Shown: positions 1-4,256 of the stretch, piece by piece
Position numbering within the stretch: the first letter of the stretch is position 1
Layout: every line of letters begins with the position of its first letter
DNA from: Deltaproteobacteria bacterium
GTDB lineage: Bacteria; Desulfobacterota; Desulfarculia; Adiutricales; Adiutricaceae
DNA: 6,303 nt
NCBI GenBank assembly: GCA_031269135.1
Contig: JAISZP010000084.1
Span: 1 to 6,303 of the forward strand
Direction: 5' to 3'
The notes under the pieces: generated by a model
Seen by the model: only the letters and a program-made list of their open reading frames with translations
The model's database searches: none
Told to the model about the DNA's origin: nothing
Position numbers and translations under genes: made by a program

Positions 1-269
1 GTGAAGTGAGTCGCTCCGCGCTCTATGGCCCAGTCCTTCATGGCGCTGGCGATGACGTCGGCGTCTGAAGGACTTATGGGATCGTCATTTTCGATGGTCG
101 AGAGAAGTCGCTGAAACACTGATTTTGGAAGGCGTTCTCTCATAAGTTTATGGCTAAAAATGTCCCGCCCAAAGAGTTCTGCGGGCGGGGGCGTGTCAAA
201 GGTGGGCAAGGCCGGTGGATTTATGGCCAGGCTGGCCCTTACGGCTGTGCGTGGGCTTTGGGCTGACAT
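1..269 (-). CDS. Type III glutamine synthetase (GSIII), N-terminal fragment
   Basis: Leftward gene whose first 89 codons lie in the window; the rest runs off the left edge. GSIII enzymes make glutamine from glutamate, ammonia and ATP in the cytoplasm and form large homo-oligomers of about 700-residue subunits. The visible part starts MSAQSPRTAVRASLAINPPA, has a block around residues 31-50 with FGRDIFSHKLMRERLPKSVF, and near residues 75-89 has AMKDWAIERGATHFT. These resemble the family's conserved N-terminal FG-x-x-x-F-x-x-x-x-MRERLPK and MKDWA-x-x-x-GATH blocks, which GSI and GSII lack. The ATG at 269 is chosen because a perfect AAGGAG (275-280) lies 5 bases upstream and the conserved block follows at the expected distance. 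The catalytic domain is not visible, so activity cannot be judged. The family call is confident and comes from recalled motifs, not a search. Confidence 0.88.
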   Translation of the reverse strand, partial: MSAQSPRTAVRASLAINPPALPTFDTPPPAELFGRDIFSHKLMRERLPKSVFQRLLSTIENDDPISPSDADVIASAMKDWAIERGATHF

Positions 270-274
270 GTAGA

Positions 275-280
275 CTCCTT
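275..280 (-). promoter_or_regulatory. Ribosome binding site of the GSIII gene
   Basis: AAGGAG read on the minus strand, 5 bases before the ATG at 269. It is a full Shine-Dalgarno core and fixes the start codon. Confidence 0.85.
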
Positions 281-307
281 GTGCGGAAAGGGAATTTAAT
301 CGCAATA

Positions 308-320
308 GTTGCAATGCAAC
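308..320. promoter_or_regulatory. 13-bp palindrome upstream of GSIII, operator candidate
   Basis: GTTGCA-A-TGCAAC is a perfect inverted repeat with 6-base arms around one central base. It lies 39-51 bases upstream of the GSIII start codon, just downstream of the candidate -10 at 322-327, where a repressor would block initiation. The symmetry is seen directly. The regulator is unknown, and control by nitrogen status is only a guess from the target gene. Confidence 0.45.
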
Positions 321-321
321 A

Positions 322-351
322 AATATGCACACTTTTGGTCGATTCTCCCAA
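322..351 (-). promoter_or_regulatory. Candidate sigma-70 promoter of GSIII
   Basis: On the minus strand TTGGGA (346-351) and CATATT (322-327) are separated by 18 bases, each matching the -35/-10 consensus at 4 of 6 positions. Transcription would begin near the palindrome at 308-320, leaving a leader of about 45 bases. No sigma-54 GG/GC element was seen. Both hexamers are weak, so this is tentative. Confidence 0.3.
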
Positions 352-454
352 CGCCGCGTAATCTATGGAATTTCCGCGAAAATCGACCGAAAATGAGGGG
401 CGCAAGAGGCGACTTTTTCGACATATTCGTAGGAAATGAACTGTTTTTTTCCAC

Positions 455-488
455 GCTTTCATCAGATTTTTCGCTTTGAGATGAAAGC
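455..488. repeat. Inverted repeat with perfect 9-bp arms
   Basis: GCTTTCATC (455-463) and GATGAAAGC (480-488) are exact reverse complements around a 16-base AT-rich loop. The repeat sits about 190-220 bases upstream of the GSIII start. It has no clean T-run immediately after it on either strand, so it does not look like a standard intrinsic terminator. Function unknown. Confidence 0.5.
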
Positions 489-761
489 AGGGCGTTTTGT
501 TAAAGCAATTTTTTTTCTCAAGCCTGATTGGTTCACAAGGCTCGCTTTGCGATTTGACGGCATTACGGATGTTTTTTTGCGAAATAGTGCAATATTTGAT
601 GGTCTGACGATAGCTAAAAGACATAACCAAAAAAATAAAAAAATTGTGCTGAATCTGAAAAAAATGCAAAATAAACTTGGCGCTTGAGCTAGGCCCTGGG
701 AGCAATTTTGGGAGCGATTTAGGCAAGTTTGAGGCTGACGGCGGAGTTTTAAGTTTCGGTT

Positions 762-844
762 ATCGACAAGTCCAGGGCATCAATAAGTCCCGTATATCGA
801 CAAGTCCAGGCTCGACAAATCCCGGTCATCGACAAGTCCGATAA
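762..844. repeat. Five-unit tandem array, 17-bp period
   Basis: Units begin at 762, 779, 796, 811 and 828, giving lengths of 17, 17, 15, 17 and 17. The core is ATCGACAAGTCC, exact in units 1, 3 and 5. Unit 2 reads ATCAATAAGTCC and unit 4 CTCGACAAATCC. There are no spacers between units, so this is not a CRISPR array. It looks iteron-like, but no replication gene is nearby. It lies downstream of the leftward DinB gene and directly abuts a hairpin-rich segment. Confidence 0.8.
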
Positions 845-856
845 GACCAAAAGGTC

Positions 857-946
857 ATATAAGATGGAGGGGCCGAAACGACGTTCAAAGGCCTTGAAGA
901 TTCGGCCCAGGCCTTGACGTCTTGGCCCCTTATCCATCCATTATAT
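857..946. repeat. 90-bp imperfect inverted repeat (long hairpin)
   Basis: The left arm 857-893 and right arm 910-946 are each 37 bases and can pair at about 32 positions, with small bulges, around a 16-base loop (894-909). Paired blocks from the outside in are ATATAA, GATGGA, GGGGCC, AA, GACG, TCAA and GGCC. Such a structure could be a small miniature repeat element, a processed hairpin RNA, or a transcript-end structure for the leftward DinB gene. No U-tract follows in the leftward direction, which weakens the terminator reading. No target-site duplication is obvious. Confidence 0.65.
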
Positions 947-1035
947 AACCGCGTGCGGCAACGTCAAAATTTAAGCTTCCGACGATGCGGCTTTTTGTCG
1001 ATAAGATTAGCGATATCGGCGGCTTGGCTTAACGG

Positions 1036-1509
1036 TTAGTAAATTCCTTTAAGTCCGTTATTGCGAAGAAGCGCGTCAGCGTAACCAAGGTGGTACAGCT
1101 GATGGGAGGAGAAGTTCATCAAGGTTTGTCCGAGCGTCCAGTTCAGGCCTACCTTGGCGGTGTTCTCATTCGCCTTGGGCAAGTCCTCGTCGGTCACCGA
1201 GGCTAAAAAGTCGGAAACTTTCTTTTCCACATCCTGGAAGTACTCAAGAACGACGCTTTTGGGGACAGGCTGGTTTCCCGGAACGGCCATGCGGACGAGT
1301 TCGGGGGTCAAAGGCTCTTTAAAGGAAGTCCTGGGTCCGGGGGCAAAAAGATCCGACGCCGAAACGGAGTGAGTTACATGTTGCCAGACTGGCCAGCCGC
1401 CGATTTTTTCGTTCCAAATGTTTTCGGGACAGGCGTCGATCAATTTCTTGAGCAGGGCGGTGGAATTATTAATCGCGGGGATTAGAGTTTCAACGATGGT
1501 ACGGGACAT
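1036..1509 (-). CDS. DinB-fold (DinB/YfiT-like) putative metal-dependent protein
   Basis: A 157-residue cytoplasmic protein, the usual size for the DinB four-helix-bundle superfamily. Members bind a divalent metal through three histidines, and several are thiol-dependent transferases; most are uncharacterised, so the substrate is unknown. Seen here: an N-terminal helix (about 5-28), WPVWQHVTHSVSASD at 39-53 with His44 and His47, and the C-terminal HQLYHLGYADALLR (136-149) whose His136 and His140 form the typical H-x3-H pair. The ATG at 1509 is chosen because AGGAG (1516-1520) lies 6 bases upstream. The frame stays open upstream to about 1755, but that extension is translated low-complexity DNA (Leu/Phe/Cys-rich) and is unlikely to be real. 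The gene appears to be a single leftward unit. Confidence 0.8.
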   Translation of the reverse strand: MSRTIVETLIPAINNSTALLKKLIDACPENIWNEKIGGWPVWQHVTHSVSASDLFAPGPRTSFKEPLTPELVRMAVPGNQPVPKSVVLEYFQDVEKKVSDFLASVTDEDLPKANENTAKVGLNWTLGQTLMNFSSHQLYHLGYADALLRNNGLKGIY

Positions 1510-1515
1510 AATGTG

Positions 1516-1541
1516 CTCCTGAAGCCAAATTGTTTTGGCTT
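1516..1541 (-). promoter_or_regulatory. Ribosome binding site and adjoining hairpin of the DinB gene
   Basis: AGGAG at 1516-1520 sits 6 bases from the ATG. Directly upstream in the transcript, AAGCCAAA (1522-1529) and TTTGGCTT (1534-1541) form a perfect 8-bp stem with a 4-base loop, one base from the Shine-Dalgarno. A stem placed so close could limit ribosome access or protect the mRNA 5' region. No U-tract follows it in the leftward direction, so it is not a terminator. Confidence 0.6.
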
Positions 1542-1624
1542 TGAAAATATGTTTGGCATCCATATCTCGCTTTAGGCCGTCAAGGGGGAAAGCGAAAGGG
1601 TTGCGAGACCACTCGAGTAGGCGA

Positions 1625-1758
1625 TCAAACAAACAAAAAAGCAAGCAAATATGCAAGCAGGCGAAAAAGCAAGAAAACAAAAAAGCAGGCAAGCAAAAAA
1701 CAGGCATGCATAAAAGCAAGCCGACAAAAAAACAATCCGACAAAAAAACAAGCATATA
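1625..1758. repeat. Low-complexity CAAG/CAAA-rich tract with 16-bp direct repeat
   Basis: The plus strand is almost entirely made of A, C and G words such as GCAAGCAAA, GCAGGCAAG and ACAAAAAA, with very little T. At its right end CCGACAAAAAAACAA occurs exactly twice (1721-1735 and 1737-1751), a 16-base period. The strong purine/C strand bias removes stop codons and so opens long spurious frames on both strands. Replication slippage is the simplest origin. Confidence 0.75.
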
Positions 1759-1864
1759 GGCAAAAGAAATATCTGAACTTTTGCTCTCTAAAAGTCGGTG
1801 GAGGTTACAGCAAAAATATTTGAACCATTATACACTATTGCCCGAAAAAAACGACTCCCTTTTG

Positions 1865-2035
1865 ACGCTAGTTCAAAAAAGTTTTTTTGATTTCTATATG
1901 CTTATAAAGGTTGTAATAATTACAATAAATACAAGTTTATAATAATATGGTTAAAATTAATAGTTTTGTTGTCTATTTTTAGATTTTTAAAATTTTATTG
2001 AAATTATTTATACGTAAAAGTAATCGTGGGGGAGT
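1865..2035. other. Very AT-rich block with 15-bp palindrome
   Basis: A stretch made largely of A and T, clearly above the surrounding DNA. It contains TTGTAAT-A-ATTACAA (1911-1925), a perfect palindrome with 7-base arms around a single base. It could be a strongly curved or easily melted segment, a regulator site, or decayed non-coding DNA. One near-consensus DnaA box lies just to its left, but that is too little to call an origin. Confidence 0.45.
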
Positions 2036-2280
2036 AATTTATAAGCTTGTTTGAAATGATCAGTCATGAAAATCCAAGTCTAAGACGCGGAAGGAAAAGG
2101 CGGTTATATGACCCCAGAGGTAGTTTGCCTGAGCGGTCGTCATTGGGCCTGCGCGTTTTGGGTTTTTACGGCGAAAGCGATGAGAGCAAGCGGCGCCATA
2201 TTTAGATGCGCCATATCGGCCAAGTTTTTCGGCGGTTTTCCTAAATCCAAGGGCCGCTGTTTTTGACGTTTTTTTTGTTC

Positions 2281-2310
2281 TTTACAAATAGATAGGTTTT
2301 TTGCTACTAT
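2281..2310 (+). promoter_or_regulatory. Extended -10 sigma-70 promoter
   Basis: TTTACA (2281-2286, 5 of 6 to the -35 consensus) is followed after 18 bases by TACTAT (2305-2310), which is preceded by TGC, the TG-n extended -10 signature. Transcription should start near 2317, right at the 5' base of a hairpin and more than 430 bases before the nearest gene start. It is one of the best promoter matches in the window apart from that of rpmH. Confidence 0.5.
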
Positions 2311-2316
2311 TACTGA

Positions 2317-2385
2317 TTCAGATTGCCCAGCACCACCTGGGCATCCCCTGAGGATTAGGCCAGTGTTAGGTTTACTGGTTTTCGA
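2317..2385 (+). ncRNA. Candidate small RNA: two hairpins after a promoter
   Basis: The first hairpin pairs TGCCCAG (2324-2330) with CTGGGCA (2337-2343) around a CACCAC loop, and is extended by TCAG (2318-2321) with CTGA (2348-2351). The second pairs CCAGT (2360-2364) with ACTGG (2374-2378), extendable by two G-U pairs, and runs into TTTTCGATTT, which resembles a weak intrinsic terminator. With the promoter at 2281-2310 this makes a plausible RNA of about 65-70 bases. It matches no RNA family I recognise. It could instead be the leader of a long transcript into the DksA-like gene. Confidence 0.3.
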
Positions 2386-2468
2386 TTTGCATTGAATTCT
2401 GGCGCGAAAATATTTTTAATGCGGTTGAGTTGTCGTAGAGAGCAGTCTGAAAAATGGTTTAGAATTTT

Positions 2469-2542
2469 CAACTCCATCAGCCTTCTATTCGACGACCAAC
2501 TCTTTAGCCCTCTATATGACAGCTCTTTAACAACTCTATAAG
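2469..2542 (+). repeat. Degenerate 11-12-bp tandem array
   Basis: The clearest units are CAACTCTTTAGC (2498-2509), CCTCTATATGA (2509-2519), CAGCTCTTTAA (2520-2530) and CAACTCTATAAG (2531-2542). Weaker relatives, CAACTCCATCAG and CCTTCTATTCGA, lie just to the left from 2469. The loose consensus is CARCTCTWTA. It lies in the long 5' region of the DksA-like gene. Divergence is high, so the array is either old or under weak constraint. Confidence 0.5.
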
Positions 2543-2693
2543 CGCTGCGCCGTTTAGTATTTACCCCAGTTTTTAATCGAGCTACTTTTAGGTTTTAGAT
2601 TTTGATTTTGTTTTAGCCTATTTGGTTTCTTCTTCGCATATTGCTTGTCGCAACTAGGCCTTTGCGGCCGAAACTGGAGCCAAACAATCATTT

Positions 2694-2707
2694 AGGATTT
2701 TAATCCT
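2694..2707. promoter_or_regulatory. Symmetric site upstream of the DksA-like gene
   Basis: AGGATT-TT-AATCCT has 6-base inverted arms and ends 47 bases before the start codon. Its position suits an operator, but no clear -35/-10 pair was found next to it and the binding protein is unknown. Confidence 0.3.
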
Positions 2708-2754
2708 GTCGCAATTCACCTGCGGCTCTGACCGAGGGTACTGGTGGAGAATCT

Positions 2755-3117
2755 ATGGACAACGGCCAATTGAAGCATTTCAAAGAGCTTCTATTGCAAC
2801 AACAAAACGAAATTCTTCAAAATGCCGATGAAACAGTGGCCGGCATGACCGATCAGACAGTGAATTATCCCGATCCCACCGATCGTGCTTCCATAGAGTC
2901 TGACCGCAGTTTCATCTTAAGGTTGCGCGAAAGGGAGCGCATGCTCCTGACTAAGATCAATGAGGCGCTGGAGCGCATCGAGAATGGCGAATTTGGGACA
3001 TGCGAGTCTTGCGGCGGGGAAATAAGCATAAAGCGTTTAGAGGCTAGACCGGTCACGACCCTCTGCATCGACTGCAAGAAACGTACTGAGGCCCAGGAAA
3101 AAGCTCGGGGAGAATAA
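2755..3117 (+). CDS. DksA/TraR-family RNA polymerase-binding transcription factor
   Basis: A 120-residue protein of the DksA/TraR C4 zinc-finger family. DksA enters the secondary channel of RNA polymerase and, with ppGpp, shifts transcription away from rRNA and ribosomal protein genes during starvation. Seen here: a charged coiled-coil hairpin (about 5-75), with DPTDRA at 40-45 keeping the D-x-x-D-x-A tip motif needed for DksA activity, and a zinc finger with Cys83, Cys86, Cys104 and Cys107 (C-x2-C-x17-C-x2-C). RLEARPVTTLCIDCK at 94-108 is nearly the family signature. It is about 30 residues shorter than E. coli DksA, missing mainly the N-terminal region, as is common in Desulfobacterota relatives. 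GGAG at 2746-2749, 5 bases before the ATG, supports the start. I leave the symbol blank because several paralogues per genome are common. It lies just upstream of rpmH, a plausible target class. Confidence 0.93.
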   Translation: MDNGQLKHFKELLLQQQNEILQNADETVAGMTDQTVNYPDPTDRASIESDRSFILRLRERERMLLTKINEALERIENGEFGTCESCGGEISIKRLEARPVTTLCIDCKKRTEAQEKARGE

Positions 3118-3135
3118 TCTTCCAGTCTTGCTTTC

Positions 3136-3206
3136 CGCTAGACTCGACATTAGCTCTAGACCCAATATTAGCTCTAGATTCGATGTCAGCTCTTGACGGA
3201 ATATTA
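3136..3206 (+). repeat. Four-unit tandem array, 18-bp period
   Basis: Three full 18-base units begin at 3153 (GCTCTAGACCCAATATTA), 3171 (GCTCTAGATTCGATGTCA) and 3189 (GCTCTTGACGGAATATTA). A shorter related unit, CGCTAGACTCGACATTA, precedes them at 3136-3152. The array begins 19 bases after the stop of the DksA-like gene, where a terminator might be expected; no standard terminator was seen. Confidence 0.75.
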
Positions 3207-3240
3207 TATTGACTAGCCTAAAAGATGATTGAGCCATGGC

Positions 3241-3322
3241 TAGTTTAGTCTATGACTAGTTTGAAATATAAATAGTTTGGTCTGTAATTAGTTTGAGCTA
3301 TAATATAGTTTGATTTGGACGA
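3241..3322 (+). repeat. Five-unit tandem array, 16-bp period, carrying promoter-like elements
   Basis: Units begin with TAGTTT at 3241, 3257, 3273, 3289 and 3306, spaced 16, 16, 16 and 17 bases. Positions 11-16 of units 2, 3 and 4 read TATAAA, TGTAAT and TATAAT, all -10-like. The array lies 84 bases upstream of rpmH and appears to supply its promoter. Confidence 0.75.
3276..3304 (+). promoter_or_regulatory. Main candidate promoter of rpmH
   Basis: TATAAT at 3299-3304 is a perfect -10. TTTGGT at 3276-3281 stands 17 bases upstream as a weak -35. Two further pairs with the same spacing come from the neighbouring repeat units: TTTGAA (3260-3265) with TGTAAT (3283-3288), and TTTAGT (3244-3249) with TATAAA (3267-3272). 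TTGAAA (3261-3266) is the best -35 match, 16 bases from TGTAAT. Expected start is near 3311, giving a leader of about 95 bases for rpmH. Confidence 0.55.
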
Positions 3323-3335
3323 TAACGTAAACCAA

Positions 3336-3377
3336 CAGCCGCTTTTTTTGGCGGCTGCCTATAAGGCTTAGGGCAGC
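3336..3377 (+). promoter_or_regulatory. Alternative hairpins in the rpmH leader, attenuator candidate
   Basis: Hairpin A pairs CAGCCGC (3336-3342) with GCGGCTG (3351-3357) around a loop of seven T and one G. Hairpin B pairs GCTGCCTA (3354-3361) with TAGGGCAGC (3369-3377), one G bulged, around a 7-base loop. They share 3354-3357, so only one can form at a time. This is the layout of an attenuator or a translational switch. Neither is followed by a long U-run, so a terminator form is not evident. An effect on rpmH translation is possible but unproven. Confidence 0.4.
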
Positions 3378-3405
3378 ACCTAGGCGCGGACAGCGGTAAT
3401 TAATT

Positions 3406-3540
3406 ATGAAGAGAACATACCAACCACATAATCTTAGGAGAAAAAGAACCCACGGCTTCCTTGTTCGGATGAGGACCAAAAACGGCGCCGCCGTGATACG
3501 CCGTCGTCGCTCTAAAGGCCGGGTGCGCTTGTCGGTCTGA
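3406..3540 (+). CDS. rpmH: 50S ribosomal protein L34
   Basis: A 44-residue, strongly basic protein of the full normal length for L34, a small structural protein of the large ribosomal subunit that binds 23S rRNA. It begins [18 protein letters not shown] and ends in the Arg/Lys-rich [13 protein letters not shown]; both match the family's near-invariant pattern (MKRTYQP..., KRTHGF, RMRTKNG, RRR-x-KGR). Start is fixed by the conserved first residues; the Shine-Dalgarno is weak (AGCGG about 10 bases upstream). It is followed 48 bases later by rnpA, the standard pairing, and is probably cotranscribed with it from the repeat-derived promoter. Confidence 0.97.
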   Translation: MKRTYQPHNLRRKRTHGFLVRMRTKNGAAVIRRRRSKGRVRLSV

Positions 3541-3588
3541 AAAAGGAAGCAAATCTTTTTCTGATGCAGAGCTAAGGCCCGGCTAGGT

Positions 3589-4089
3589 ATGGAAGCGACC
3601 TTCAAATTTCCTAAATCAGCTAGGCTCCTGGTTCGTCGCCAGTTCCTGCTTTTTAATGGACATCGGCAGATAAAGACGGCGATTGGCGGCTTTACCGTGG
3701 TTATCCGTTCTAATGGCCTTACGTTTAATAGGCTTGGCGTGACTGTAACTAAAAAGATTGGTTGCGCCGTAGCGAGAAACCGTTTAAAGAGACTGGCGAG
3801 AGAATTTTTCCGACTCAATCAGCTCCATTGGCCGCAAGGATGGGACTTTCTGTTTATAGCTCAAAAAGGCGTCGACAGCGATAAGGCGACTTTCACTGAG
3901 ATAGACGGGAAAAAAATGGGCGATTGGCTTAGTAAGGTCAGCGCTTCAAAAAACCAACCCGCAGTTGACGCGTCAAAGACTCGGCGCCCAGTCGGGCAGG
4001 ATCCAGCTAGCCGAGAGCTAGTCGGCCAAGAGATAGTCGGCGACGATGCGGCTGCAAAAGATACGATCGGCCAAGAGCCGGCTGGCTGA
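3589..4089 (+). CDS. rnpA: Ribonuclease P protein component with extra repetitive C-terminal tail
   Basis: Protein subunit of RNase P, which assists the catalytic RNA in removing the 5' leader of tRNA precursors. The core (about 1-118) shows [13 protein letters not shown] near the N-terminus, RLGVTVTKK at 48-56 and the RNR signature [18 protein letters not shown] at 57-74 that contacts RNA. The ATG at 3589 is the first usable start after an in-frame TGA. At 166 residues it is longer than the usual 110-130. The surplus, about 119-166, is a hydrophilic low-complexity tail with VGQDPA (135-140), VGQEI (145-149) and IGQEPAG (160-166). It ends in TGA TAG, after which the same frame continues with a diverged copy of the tail. 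The tail is unlikely to be needed for the RNase P role. Core assignment is certain; the tail's function is unknown. Confidence 0.95.
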   Translation: MEATFKFPKSARLLVRRQFLLFNGHRQIKTAIGGFTVVIRSNGLTFNRLGVTVTKKIGCAVARNRLKRLAREFFRLNQLHWPQGWDFLFIAQKGVDSDKATFTEIDGKKMGDWLSKVSASKNQPAVDASKTRRPVGQDPASRELVGQEIVGDDAAAKDTIGQEPAG

Positions 4090-4149
4090 TAGACCGCCAG
4101 CCAAGAAAAAGTCGGCTCCGATACGGCCGCAAAACAGGCTGCTGGCGAA
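3991..4149 (+). repeat. Repeats in the rnpA tail and past its stop codons
   Basis: GTCGG-x-CA-x-GA words begin at 3991 and 4021, with a variant at 4066. A larger unit starting at 4027 recurs at 4102, 75 bases later, with 28 of 36 bases identical. The second copy lies beyond TGA (4087-4089) and TAG (4090-4092), stays in the rnpA frame and reads [19 protein letters not shown] before TAA at 4150-4152. A multiple of three in the period keeps the frame. This suggests a slippage-made tail later cut by stop mutations, or one growing by duplication. Confidence 0.7.
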
Positions 4150-4256
4150 TAACCGAAGTCTTTAAAACTCTCAGGCTATCTGGACTCTCAAAGGCGTCGC
4201 ATTTCTTGACGTATAAAAATTTGCCCGCCGTCAGCAGCGGGTTTCGACATAATGGT

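Larger units (their letters stand above)
270..1035. other. Gene-free stretch between GSIII and the DinB gene
   Basis: No believable gene was found here. A short open frame at 436-687 (+) gives a Phe/Lys-rich peptide with no family resemblance and no ribosome binding site. Contents: the GSIII promoter region (to about 351); an inverted repeat at 455-488; a direct repeat GGGAGCAATTT / GGGAGCGATTT at 698-708 and 710-720; the 17-bp array at 762-844; a small GACC-AAAA-GGTC hairpin at 845-856; and the long inverted repeat at 857-946. Both flanking genes point left, so most of this is downstream of the DinB gene and upstream of GSIII. Confidence 0.7.
1510..2754. other. Long gene-poor spacer between divergent DinB and DksA-like genes
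   Basis: About 1.2 kb with no recognisable gene, tRNA or known RNA. From left to right: low-complexity CAAG/CAAA DNA (1625-1758); one DnaA-box-like TTATACACT (1828-1836); a very AT-rich block (about 1865-2035); a 52-codon frame at 2108-2266 (+) that I do not recognise and do not call as a gene; a direct repeat GCGCCATAT at 2193-2201 and 2208-2216; T-rich DNA near 2255-2280; a promoter with a hairpin pair (2281-2385); a degenerate array (2469-2542); and a symmetric site before the DksA-like gene. Because the flanking genes diverge, promoters for both lie here. Confidence 0.7.

Noticed and set aside
436..687. An 83-codon open frame on the plus strand
   Set aside because: It has no ribosome binding site and no recognisable motif, its Phe/Lys composition is that of AT-rich spacer DNA, and it overlaps a perfect inverted repeat.
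196..726. A 176-codon open frame on the minus strand overlapping the GSIII start
   Set aside because: It is in a different frame from the clear GSIII N-terminus and shows no protein-family pattern.
762..844. CRISPR array
   Set aside because: Units of 15-17 bases follow each other directly with no unique spacers, and no cas gene is in the window.
762..844. Plasmid-type iterons
   Set aside because: No replication initiator gene is nearby and the surrounding genes are chromosomal housekeeping genes.
1510..1755. N-terminal membrane segment on the DinB protein
   Set aside because: The hydrophobic residues come from translated low-complexity CAAG/CAAA DNA, and a good Shine-Dalgarno stands right before the internal ATG at 1509.
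2108..2266. A 52-codon frame starting MTPEVVCLSG on the plus strand
   Set aside because: The purine-rich region upstream is badly spaced, there is no family resemblance, and it lies in repeat-containing spacer. It could be real, but nothing supports it.
3336..3357. Intrinsic terminator of the DksA-like gene
   Set aside because: The T-run is in the loop rather than after the stem, and the hairpin lies downstream of the likely rpmH promoter.
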